Below are positions 1 to 6,833 of a stretch of 9,834 nt of DNA, piece after piece (within the stretch, counting starts at the first letter, position 1; each line of letters starts with the position of its first letter). The stretch is from Bacillota bacterium (GTDB lineage: Bacteria > Bacillota_I > Bacilli_A > RFN20 > CAG-826). Under the pieces are notes generated by a model, which was given only the letters and a program-made list of their open reading frames with translations, was not told the DNA's origin and did not search any database. The translations under genes and the position numbers were made by a program. Location of the stretch: assembly GCA_016872075.1 (NCBI GenBank), contig VHBF01000015.1:1-9834 (forward strand), in the 5' to 3' direction.

Positions 1-2236
1 TACTTAATTTTAGTTTTGCATTCGGAGGTAATTGGTGATCAACTTTATATGTCCGAATGTCACTAATCATCTTTTGAACAAGGGTAAAACTAGAATCCTC
101 TTGGCCAAGCATCATCACCGAAGGAAATAGTTCCATGTAAATGGATGTTTGATGTCGTGGTAATTGTTGATAAATGCTCTCGGTGATAAAAGGAGCAAAT
201 GGGTGAAGAATAATCAAAATCGATTTCAAAACATGATACAAAACGTTGAACGTTGTTTCTTTAGACTTAGCATCTTCTCGACTTAAAGTTACTTTAGAAA
301 ACTCCAAATACCAGGAGCAGAAATCATCATAGACAAAGTTATAAATTAGGGTAGAGGCAAAGCCAATTTCATACTTTAATAAATTGAGTTTAACTTGCTC
401 TAAAACTACATTTAATCGTTGTAAAATACCGATTTGAATACCATCTAAATGTTCTTTCAGTAAGCGAGTCGGTTTAAAATCTTCAGGAAGATAACTTAAA
501 ATAAAACGCGCAGAATTCCAAATCTTGTTTAAATAATTTGCCTGCGCTTCTACTTTTTCTTCAATATATCTCGTATCTTGACCAGGACTTGAGTTAGTGG
601 CCAAATAAATACGAAGGGCATCGGTTCCATATTGGTCAATGACTTTAATTGGATCAACACCATTTCCTAAAGATTTGGACATTTTTCTACCTTGGGCATC
701 GCGAATAATGCCATGGATCAAAACATCTTCAAACGGTTTTTTCCCTAAGAAATGCAATGATTGAAACGCCATTCTTGCCACCCAAAAGAAGATAATGTCA
801 TAGCCAGTTACCATCGTGGAAGTTGGAAAATAATCTTTGAGTAATTGGTTAGAATTAGGCCAACCTAAGGTTGAAAACGGCCATAAAGCAGATGAAAACC
901 AAGTATCCAAGACATCGGCATCTTGCTCATAGTCTTGAATATTTTTTGGGGCGTCTGCACCGACAAATATATCCCCAGTTTTTTTATGATACCAAGCTGG
1001 GATTTGATGGCCCCACCATAGCTGTCTAGAAATGCACCAATCTTCAACTTTTTCCATCCATTGTTGTAGCGTTGCCTCAAAGCGATTTGGAAAAAAGTGA
1101 ATCCTATCTTCACTTGCTTGTAAAGCGAGGACCTTTTCTGCCAAGGGTTTCATTTTGACAAACCATTGCTTCGAAAGATAAGGTTCAACAATTGCATCAC
1201 TACGCTCACTGTGACCAACCGCATGTTTAATTGGTTCAATTTTTTCAAGGTTGCCTTGTTTTTCAATATAAACAACTAATTGTTTTCGTGCTTCAAACCG
1301 ATCTAAGCCTTTAAATTGATGGCCGCGTTCATTGATTTTTCCATCTTTTTCGATACACTTCGGCCGCTCAAGTTTGTGGCGTTCAGAAATGGCAAAGTCA
1401 TTGGCGTCATGGGCGGGTGTGCATTTCATCACCCCTGTTCCAAACGATGTATCCACATAATCATCTGCGATAATCGGTAATGCTTGACCGTTGCTTGGAT
1501 TAATCGCAAATTTTCCAATTAATTTGGTGTACCGTTTATCTTTGGGGTTCACTACCAAAGCCACGTCCGCAAACATCGTTTCCGGACGAGTGGTGGCAAC
1601 GACGAGCGTTTGTGAGCCATCCTTTAATCGATACCGGAAATAATAAAGATTTCCTTCAATTTCCTTGTGGATCACTTCAACGTTACTTAAAGCCGTTCGT
1701 TGGTCAGGATCCCAATTGATAATGCGTTCGCCTCGATAAATCAAGCCCTCTTGGTAAAGTTTAATGAAGACTTCTTTCACGGCATTAGATAAGCCTTCAT
1801 CTAAGGTAAAGCGTTCTAAATCATAATTCAACGCTAAGCCTAATTTAGCCCATTGGCGACGAATATTAAGCGCATATTCATCTTTCCATTTCCACATTTC
1901 TTTTAGGAAATTTTCCCGACCTAAATCATAACGGGAAATCCCTTTTTCTCTGAGTTTACTTTCGACAACGGCTTGAGTGGCAATCCCAGCATGGTCCATA
2001 CCTGGCAAGTAAATCACATCTTTACCGAGACTATGATGAAAACGAATCAAAATATCTTGTAGGGTATTATCCCAAGCATGACCTAAATGTAATTTACCCG
2101 TTATATTAGGAGGAGGAATGACAATGGTATATTTTTCTTTACGATTGGGTTGCATACCAAATAAGTGAAGTTTGAGCCAATAATCATATTTGCCTGCTTC
2201 GACTTCTTGATGGTTATATCGTTTTGCTAATTCCAT
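1..2236 (-). CDS. valS: valyl-tRNA synthetase, 3' end cut by window edge
   Basis: Cytoplasmic class I aminoacyl-tRNA synthetase that charges tRNA-Val with valine and hydrolyses mischarged Thr-tRNA-Val. The frame stays open from the ATG at 2236 to base 1, giving 745 codons with no stop. The signature motifs are in one frame: PPPNITGKLHLGHAW with the HIGH-type HLGH at residues 50-53, TTRPETM at 215-221 and TPAHDAND around 275-280 in the CP1 editing domain, DTWFSSALWP, and KMSKS at 518-522. The anticodon-binding helical domain follows (LNKIWNSARFI). The family is usually about 880 residues, so roughly the last 130, including the C-terminal tRNA-binding coiled coil, lie outside the window. The start is fixed by AAGGAGG at 2242-2248, five to six bases before the ATG. 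Expression is controlled by the valine T-box leader directly upstream. Confidence 0.97.
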   Translation of the reverse strand, partial: MELAKRYNHQEVEAGKYDYWLKLHLFGMQPNRKEKYTIVIPPPNITGKLHLGHAWDNTLQDILIRFHHSLGKDVIYLPGMDHAGIATQAVVESKLREKGISRYDLGRENFLKEMWKWKDEYALNIRRQWAKLGLALNYDLERFTLDEGLSNAVKEVFIKLYQEGLIYRGERIINWDPDQRTALSNVEVIHKEIEGNLYYFRYRLKDGSQTLVVATTRPETMFADVALVVNPKDKRYTKLIGKFAINPSNGQALPIIADDYVDTSFGTGVMKCTPAHDANDFAISERHKLERPKCIEKDGKINERGHQFKGLDRFEARKQLVVYIEKQGNLEKIEPIKHAVGHSERSDAIVEPYLSKQWFVKMKPLAEKVLALQASEDRIHFFPNRFEATLQQWMEKVEDWCISRQLWWGHQIPAWYHKKTGDIFVGADAPKNIQDYEQDADVLDTWFSSALWPFSTLGWPNSNQLLKDYFPTSTMVTGYDIIFFWVARMAFQSLHFLGKKPFEDVLIHGIIRDAQGRKMSKSLGNGVDPIKVIDQYGTDALRIYLATNSSPGQDTRYIEEKVEAQANYLNKIWNSARFILSYLPEDFKPTRLLKEHLDGIQIGILQRLNVVLEQVKLNLLKYEIGFASTLIYNFVYDDFCSWYLEFSKVTLSREDAKSKETTFNVLYHVLKSILIILHPFAPFITESIYQQLPRHQTSIYMELFPSVMMLGQEDSSFTLVQKMISDIRTYKVDHQLPPNAKLKLS

Positions 2237-2241
2237 AAAAT

Positions 2242-2248
2242 CCTCCTT
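2242..2248 (-). promoter_or_regulatory. valS ribosome binding site
   Basis: A full AAGGAGG Shine-Dalgarno sequence lies between the T-box terminator and the valS ATG at 2236 and decides that start. It is downstream of the terminator, so it is transcribed only when the leader reads through. Confidence 0.9.
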
Positions 2249-2253
2249 GAAAT

Positions 2254-2278
2254 AAAAAAACGTCCTTCGATAAGGACG
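2254..2278 (-). terminator. T-box intrinsic terminator (attenuator)
   Basis: Minus-strand hairpin CGTCCTT-ATCG-AAGGACG: a seven-base-pair perfect stem with a four-base loop, followed by seven T residues (2254-2260). Its 5' arm supplies the CCTT that the T-box uses in the antiterminator, so the two structures exclude each other. Confidence 0.93.
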
Positions 2279-2446
2279 CAATATCGCGTGGTACCACCTT
2301 AATTCATGCTGATTAGCATGCACTCAAACCTCTTAACGCGAGGCCACGATTGATAGACGATAAACGACTTCAATCCACTGCTTTAACCTGCTTTCATCAA
2401 CTCAGGCTTTCTAAGTAAAGGAGGATGGATTTACTTTTTTTATCCA
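2254..2446 (-). ncRNA. T-box riboswitch (tRNA-Val responsive) upstream of valS
   Basis: cis-acting leader that senses uncharged tRNA-Val and allows transcription of valS when charging is low. On the minus strand the Stem I base pairs GATAAA (2439-2444) with TTTATC (2359-2364). An internal loop carries AAAGTA on one side and TGAAGTCG on the other, closed by ATCCA/TGGAT, so the specifier codon is GUC (Val) at 2366-2368. A CCTC/GAGG hairpin with a GCGTTAA loop (2329-2343) is in the Stem II position, and CATGCT-AATC-AGCATG (2305-2320) is Stem III. The T-box core (2287-2300) has the seven-base bulge TGGTACC (2290-2296), whose UGGU can pair with the ACCA end of tRNA-Val. The antiterminator pairs TAAGG (2297-2301) with CCTTA (2271-2275) and ACGC with GCGT. 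The leader ends in an intrinsic terminator. Pairings were found by eye, not by folding. Confidence 0.95.
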
Positions 2447-2450
2447 TTAA

Positions 2451-2456
2451 ATTATA
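2451..2456 (-). promoter_or_regulatory. -10 box of the valS T-box promoter
   Basis: A perfect TATAAT on the minus strand lies 6-7 bases before the first base pair of T-box Stem I, which is where a T-box transcript would be expected to start. The -35 region would fall near the last codons of engB around 2474-2479, but no good match to TTGACA is there, so the promoter rests on the -10 box and its position. Confidence 0.65.
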
Positions 2457-2463
2457 CATCAAA

Positions 2464-3057
2464 TCATTCGTTTTTAGTGATTGATTTTCCGAAATAACCT
2501 TCGATTTGCTCTTTTAACTTATGGATAAGACGGGGATTGTCTCGACTGACGAGGGCATAATCCTGACTATTTAAACCAAGAGTTTTTAATTGTTTGATCA
2601 AGGCCGCTTGTGCTTTTTGATTCAAAACATCAATTTTTGTAAACACAATCAAAACATTCATCATGCGATTGAGCTCCTGAATAAAGCCAACATCAGATTC
2701 TAAAATTTCCCGGCGACTATCCATAAGATATAGGCCAAGTTTAGGTTTTGCTTCCTTAAAATAGGGCTGCATCAACTCGGCAAAACGTTGCATTTCTTGT
2801 TTGCCATATTGGGTGAATCCAAAGCCGGGGGCATCCACAAGGTATGCCTGATGATCCACCATGTAATAATTAAGATAGCGAGTCTTTCCAGGTGTTGCAG
2901 AGGTCTTAGCTAATTTTTTTTGCCCCGTTAAGGCATTAATCAACGAACTTTTACCAACATTTGAACGACCGATAAAAATGATTTCCGGTAAAGAAAAACG
3001 GGGGCGGTCTTCGACCCGCACCACCGTTTTGACAAAGGTTGTTTTTTGAAAATCCAT
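2464..3057 (-). CDS. engB: ribosome biogenesis GTPase EngB/YsxC/YihA
   Basis: TRAFAC-class GTPase needed for late assembly of the 50S ribosomal subunit; cytoplasmic and ribosome-associated. At 197 residues it has the normal family length. The motifs are in order: G1/P-loop GRSNVGKSS at 30-38 (the EngB hallmark), G2 region TPGKT at 55-59, G3 DAPGFG at 75-80, and G4 TKID at 140-143. The G5 position (VSRDN, 170-174) is weaker than the usual SS-x-x-G type. The ATG overlaps the lon TAA by one base (TAATG), with GGTGA a few bases upstream inside lon as a modest Shine-Dalgarno, so translation is probably coupled to lon. It ends with TGA. It most likely shares the lon transcript and therefore its HrcA control; lonA followed by ysxC is the order I recall in Bacillus. 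Confidence 0.97.
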   Translation of the reverse strand: MDFQKTTFVKTVVRVEDRPRFSLPEIIFIGRSNVGKSSLINALTGQKKLAKTSATPGKTRYLNYYMVDHQAYLVDAPGFGFTQYGKQEMQRFAELMQPYFKEAKPKLGLYLMDSRREILESDVGFIQELNRMMNVLIVFTKIDVLNQKAQAALIKQLKTLGLNSQDYALVSRDNPRLIHKLKEQIEGYFGKSITKNE

Positions 3058-5384
3058 TAGGCTTTCACCGAAGCGGATAAGGTTACTTCGATCGCTTCAT
3101 CGACATTTTTAACATAAATGATTTTAAGGTTGTCTTTGACTTCTTTGGCTAAATCATCGACATTCTTTTTATTTTCATCGGGGATCAAAACCGTTTTAAT
3201 CCCGCTGCGTAATGCGGCGATGGTTTTTTCTCTTAGACCACCGATGGCAAGAACATTACCTCTCAAGGTCACTTCCCCTGTCATCGCCACTTCACTTGAG
3301 GCTTGACGACCGGTCAAAGCAGAAATAATCGCGACGCTCATCGTCACCCCAGCGGAAGGGCCATCTTTAGGGACGGCACCCTCAGGAATATGGATATGAA
3401 TATCTCGTTCTTTAAACATCTTGGAATCGATTCCATATTTGGTGGCATTCGCTTGGATGTAGTCTAAAGCGATAGTTGCCGATTCCTTCATCACATCACC
3501 GAGTTTACCTGTAAGGACTAACCGCCCGGAACCTGGAAAATGATTGACTTCAATGGGAAGAATTTCCCCGCCATATTGGGTATAAGCTAAACCCGTCACC
3601 ACACCGACTTGAGAAGTTTTTTCTTTTTTAGAATTATCAAAAATTTCCACGCCTAAATATTTTCTAACCACGGCAGGCGTTACTTTGATAGCGGTAACTT
3701 TATTGTCTATAAGTAAATCCACAACGGCTTTACGGCAAATGCTTGCAATTTTTCTTTCGAGTTCACGGACACCCGCTTCACGTGTATAAAATTCAATGAT
3801 CGCGGAAAGCGCTTCTTTAGTAAAGGAGATTTGTTCTTTTTTTAGACCGTTTGCCATTAATTGTTTTTCAATTAAATGCCGATTGGCAATTTCTATTTTT
3901 TCAACTTCAGTATAAGAATTGACTTCTATTAATTCTAAACGATCTCGCAAAGGTGCAGGAATATCCTCTAAGTAGTTAGCAGTGGCAATAAACATCACAT
4001 TGCTTAAGTCGTAAGGTTCTTCAATATAGTTGTCGTTGAAGGCAAAGTTTTGCTCGGGATCTAACACTTCTAAGAGAGCGGAGGCAGGATCCCCCTTGTA
4101 AGAGGATGCTAGTTTATCGACTTCATCTAACAAGAAAACGGGATTGACAACCCCTGATTTTTTCATGCCGTTGAGGATACGGCCAGGCATCGAACCAACA
4201 TAGGTACGACGGTGACCGCGGATTTCTGCTTCGTCACTGATGCCACCTAATGAGGCTTTAAAAAATTTACGGCCTAGAGCGCGAGCGATAGAACGTGCTA
4301 ATGAGGTCTTGCCAACGCCTGGAGGACCGTAGAAGCATAAAATAGGAGCTTTTAAACTACCGGTCATTTTCTTGACTGCTAAATATTCAATGATGCGTTT
4401 TTTAACTTTTTCCAAACCATAATGATCGGCATCTAAAATCGTTTGCACATTGACTAAATCATCATTGTCACTGGTGCGTTGCCACCATGGTAAATCAAGC
4501 ATCAATTCGACATAGGACTTAATTAACGATGCTTCTAAACTGCTGGAGGGCATCATTTCTCCACGTTTGAGTTCCGCTCTTACTTTGGCTTTGACATGAT
4601 CAGGATATTGCCCAGATTCTAATCGCTTTAATAGAGATTCTTCAGAATCAGAGGATTCAGGATTTTCTCCTAATTCGGTTTTAATCGCTTTTAATTTTTC
4701 TCTTAAGAAGTATTCTCTTTGATTTTTTTCTGCTGATTTTCTTACTTCTTCTTGTAAGTGCTTATCGATATCGGCAATTTCTTTTTCTTCATTCACAGCA
4801 TCGAGCACCATTTTTAATCGTTCGTTTAATTCTAGCGTTTCCAAGACTTTTTGCTTTTGATCGACAGGCATCGGTAATAAGTTTGCAAGAATATCGGCAA
4901 TATCCGCGGCCGCGACTCCTTTGGATAGTTGGCCAATGACTTCTCTGGGTAAGCGATTGGTAACAGCCTGCATACCTTCAAGTGACGTAATAATATTTCG
5001 TACTAAAGCCACTTCCGTTTTATGATCGCCTATGACATCTTCAAGTTTTTCTGCCTTTGCCGTCCAGGTATCACCGGTTTTATTAATTTCAGTAATGAGG
5101 ACACGGGCAATGGGTAACACCTTTAAACGGGTATATCGCTTCAAAGAAGTGATGTTTGACATTCTGCAAATGGTACCCACCATAAAAACATCGGTTGTGG
5201 CTGGTTCATCTATTTCTGGGGACTTTTGTGAAGTCACTAAAATTAAATCATTACCATCGACTTTCGCAGCATCAATAGCCGCAACTGAGAAAGGGCGACC
5301 GGCTTCTATAGACTGGGCTTGGTTGGGAAATAGAACCATGCCTCTGGTAATTAATAATGGTAATTGATAGGTTTCTTTTTTCAT
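3057..5384 (-). CDS. lon: ATP-dependent protease La (Lon)
   Basis: Homohexameric cytosolic AAA+ serine protease that unfolds and degrades misfolded and some regulatory proteins. The 775 residues match LonA length. Layout: N-terminal LON substrate-binding domain about 5-200, coiled-coil linker about 200-300, AAA+ module with Walker A GPPGVGKTS at 353-361, Walker B FLLDEVDK at 417-424 and an arginine-finger region around 480, then the protease domain with the catalytic Ser677 in PKDGPSAGVTM and Lys720 in GLREK. All key residues are present. I start at the ATG at 5384 because GGAGG (5391-5395) lies six bases before it; an in-frame TTG at 5408 would add eight residues but would make the ribosome site coding, so I reject it. 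The gene is transcribed from its own promoter flanked by two CIRCE operators and overlaps engB by one base. Confidence 0.98.
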   Translation of the reverse strand: MKKETYQLPLLITRGMVLFPNQAQSIEAGRPFSVAAIDAAKVDGNDLILVTSQKSPEIDEPATTDVFMVGTICRMSNITSLKRYTRLKVLPIARVLITEINKTGDTWTAKAEKLEDVIGDHKTEVALVRNIITSLEGMQAVTNRLPREVIGQLSKGVAAADIADILANLLPMPVDQKQKVLETLELNERLKMVLDAVNEEKEIADIDKHLQEEVRKSAEKNQREYFLREKLKAIKTELGENPESSDSEESLLKRLESGQYPDHVKAKVRAELKRGEMMPSSSLEASLIKSYVELMLDLPWWQRTSDNDDLVNVQTILDADHYGLEKVKKRIIEYLAVKKMTGSLKAPILCFYGPPGVGKTSLARSIARALGRKFFKASLGGISDEAEIRGHRRTYVGSMPGRILNGMKKSGVVNPVFLLDEVDKLASSYKGDPASALLEVLDPEQNFAFNDNYIEEPYDLSNVMFIATANYLEDIPAPLRDRLELIEVNSYTEVEKIEIANRHLIEKQLMANGLKKEQISFTKEALSAIIEFYTREAGVRELERKIASICRKAVVDLLIDNKVTAIKVTPAVVRKYLGVEIFDNSKKEKTSQVGVVTGLAYTQYGGEILPIEVNHFPGSGRLVLTGKLGDVMKESATIALDYIQANATKYGIDSKMFKERDIHIHIPEGAVPKDGPSAGVTMSVAIISALTGRQASSEVAMTGEVTLRGNVLAIGGLREKTIAALRSGIKTVLIPDENKKNVDDLAKEVKDNLKIIYVKNVDEAIEVTLSASVKA

Positions 5385-5390
5385 AATATT

Positions 5391-5395
5391 CCTCC
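5391..5395 (-). promoter_or_regulatory. lon ribosome binding site
   Basis: GGAGG on the minus strand, six bases upstream of the ATG at 5384. It selects this ATG over the upstream in-frame TTG at 5408. It is only two bases from the inner CIRCE site. Confidence 0.9.
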
Positions 5396-5397
5396 GT

Positions 5398-5424
5398 TTA
5401 GCAAACAATTGTTTTGAGTGCTAA
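5398..5424 (-). promoter_or_regulatory. CIRCE operator 2 (HrcA site), imperfect, at the lon transcription start
   Basis: Read on the minus strand the element is TTAGCACTC, nine bases, GTTTGCTAA. The first arm matches the CIRCE consensus perfectly; the second matches GAGTGCTAA at seven of nine positions, and the nine-base spacer is exact. It covers the predicted start of transcription and the untranslated leader. Binding of the HrcA repressor here would block lon. The degenerate arm makes it probably weaker than the other site. Confidence 0.75.
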
Positions 5425-5428
5425 AAAT

Positions 5429-5456
5429 ATTATATCAAGGAATTTAGCACTTGCAA
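5429..5456 (-). promoter_or_regulatory. lon promoter (SigA type)
   Basis: Minus-strand -35 TTGCAA (5451-5456, four of six consensus bases), a 16-base spacer and a perfect -10 TATAAT (5429-5434). Transcription would start near 5422, giving a leader of about 38 bases. The -35 lies inside CIRCE operator 1 and the start site inside CIRCE operator 2, so HrcA could occlude both ends of the promoter. Confidence 0.8.
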
Positions 5457-5470
5457 GTAATAAGTGCTAA
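5444..5470 (-). promoter_or_regulatory. CIRCE operator 1 (HrcA site), perfect palindrome over the lon -35
   Basis: TTAGCACTT, nine bases, AAGTGCTAA. This is the CIRCE inverted repeat (consensus TTAGCACTC-N9-GAGTGCTAA), in which the innermost base of each arm is changed in a matched way, so the 9-9-9 palindrome stays perfect. HrcA represses chaperone genes through this element and loses activity at heat shock, so lon, and probably the coupled engB, should be heat-inducible. No hrcA gene is in this window. Confidence 0.93.
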
Positions 5471-5498
5471 ATTGATAAAAAGTCCGTTAGTAAAGCCT

Positions 5499-6773
5499 TT
5501 AGGAATTATGTTTAATGAGGAATTCTTTAATATAACGATCGCGAATTTCCGCACGGAATCTTGCAATGTTTGGGGTGAGAATTTCTTTAACTTTGGCAAA
5601 TTCCATTTTGTATTGTTCCGCAATCTTGGCGATTTCGAAATCAACAAGTTCATCGGTGACTTCAATATTTTCTTGCTCAGCAATTTTGTTTGCCACTAGA
5701 CTAGCGCGAAGAATATCTTCTGCTTGTTGATGCATACGGTCATGAAGTTTAGCTTCGGTTAAATCATTGGCCTTCAAATATTGATCAATTGTTTGATTGC
5801 GTTGTTTTAACTTTGCTTCTAAATCAGCTTTCATCGCATCCATTTGTTCATGGATAGCTTCGTGAGGTAAATCAATGTCTGCCTCTTTGGTAATTTTCAT
5901 GAGGATTTCTGAATAAAATTGATCATCGCTTTCACGGGTCTTATTGGTGGTAACTTTTTGTTTTAAATAATCACGGAATTGCGCTTCTGTTTTCACATTC
6001 GGTAATTTCATTTCCGTAAAGAGCGCTTCATTAAGTTCTGGGAGTTGTTTACTCTTTACTTCATGAACTTTAATTTTAAAAATCGCATCTTTGGATGCTA
6101 GTTCGGCTGCATAATTTTCCGGGAATTTGACTTTAAGATCTTTTTGGTCACCGGCTTTTAGCCCAACCATTTGCTCTTCAAAACCAGGAATAAATTGACC
6201 ACTCCCTAATTCAAGGGTGTAGTTTTCTGCTTTGCCACCTTCAAAGGCAACATTATTCACAAAACCTTCAAAATCAAAGACCACTGAATCACCTAAGGCT
6301 GCTGCACCTTCTTTTAGCATTAAGGTGGCTTGTTGGGCGAGGGTTGTCTTTAATTCAGCTTCAACATCGGCATCGGTTACTTTCACCGCTTGACGCTTAA
6401 TCCCTAAATCTTTATATTTTTTAACTTTAACTTCTGGAACCAAAATCACGACCGCTTTTAAAACTAGTTCGGTATCCGAGACTTTAACCACATCAACCGC
6501 TGGCCGGCTTAATGGGGTTAATTTATCTGCCTTTAAAACATCGCTATAAGCTTGGGGGAGGATAGCATTAATCGCCGTATCATAAATTTTTCCTGGTGAT
6601 AAACGAGCCCGAATCATCGCTTCTGGGGCTTTACCAGGACGAAAACCATCGACTTTGACATCGGCTGCAAGTTTTTTAAATGCTTGATTTTGAGCAACTT
6701 TCCATTCTTCGGTCGTAAAGGTCATCGTAATTTCAATGCGCGAATTTTCTAAAGGTTTGACTTGATGTTGCAT
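5499..6773 (-). CDS. tig: trigger factor, ribosome-associated chaperone and prolyl isomerase
   Basis: Binds the 50S subunit at the exit tunnel and shields nascent chains, with FKBP-type peptidyl-prolyl isomerase activity. The 424 residues fit the family. The N-terminal ribosome-binding domain (about 1-115) carries the signature loop GFRPGKAP at 43-50. The FKBP domain (about 155-240) shows GDSVVFDFEGFVN, the ELGSGQFIPGFEEQMVG segment at 188-204 and KVKFPENY. The C-terminal helical chaperone region runs from about 245 to the end (KQRNQTIDQYL, then ENIEVTDELVDFEIAKIAEQY). The start at 6773 is supported by AAAGAGG about 5 bases upstream. It has its own -10 box and lies after the uncharacterised gene and before lon, grouping folding and degradation functions. 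No clpX lies between tig and lon, unlike the order I recall in Bacillus. Confidence 0.97.
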   Translation of the reverse strand: MQHQVKPLENSRIEITMTFTTEEWKVAQNQAFKKLAADVKVDGFRPGKAPEAMIRARLSPGKIYDTAINAILPQAYSDVLKADKLTPLSRPAVDVVKVSDTELVLKAVVILVPEVKVKKYKDLGIKRQAVKVTDADVEAELKTTLAQQATLMLKEGAAALGDSVVFDFEGFVNNVAFEGGKAENYTLELGSGQFIPGFEEQMVGLKAGDQKDLKVKFPENYAAELASKDAIFKIKVHEVKSKQLPELNEALFTEMKLPNVKTEAQFRDYLKQKVTTNKTRESDDQFYSEILMKITKEADIDLPHEAIHEQMDAMKADLEAKLKQRNQTIDQYLKANDLTEAKLHDRMHQQAEDILRASLVANKIAEQENIEVTDELVDFEIAKIAEQYKMEFAKVKEILTPNIARFRAEIRDRYIKEFLIKHNS

Positions 6774-6799
6774 AAGTGCCTCTTTCTTTTAACTTTTCA

Positions 6800-6805
6800 A
6801 TTATA
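6800..6805 (-). promoter_or_regulatory. -10 box of a probable tig promoter
   Basis: A perfect TATAAT on the minus strand, 26 bases before the tig ATG, in the 60-base gap after the preceding gene. The best -35 candidate, TTGTCC, is only 14 bases upstream, which is too close, so the promoter rests mainly on the -10 box. No CIRCE element is present here, so tig seems not to share HrcA control from this site. Confidence 0.55.
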
Positions 6806-6833
6806 CAATAATCACCCTAGGACAAGGTAACCA

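Noticed and set aside
865..1113. Minus-strand open frame inside valS
   Set aside because: It overlaps in another frame the valS segment just before KMSKS; the valS frame is continuous and motif-rich here.
5385..5408. N-terminal extension of Lon from a TTG at 5408
   Set aside because: The extension would read through the GGAGG ribosome site as coding sequence, and the ATG at 5384 has ideal spacing and matches the normal Lon N-terminus.
5471..5498. Possible terminator after tig
   Set aside because: The pairing AAAG.C/G.CTTT is short with a mismatch, though a T run follows. It is too weak to call, so tig may read through into lon.
5032..5699. Plus-strand open frames opposite lon and tig (5032-5367, 5451-5699)
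   Set aside because: They lie antisense to well-supported genes or across the CIRCE-promoter region, have no ribosome sites, and show no recognisable motif.
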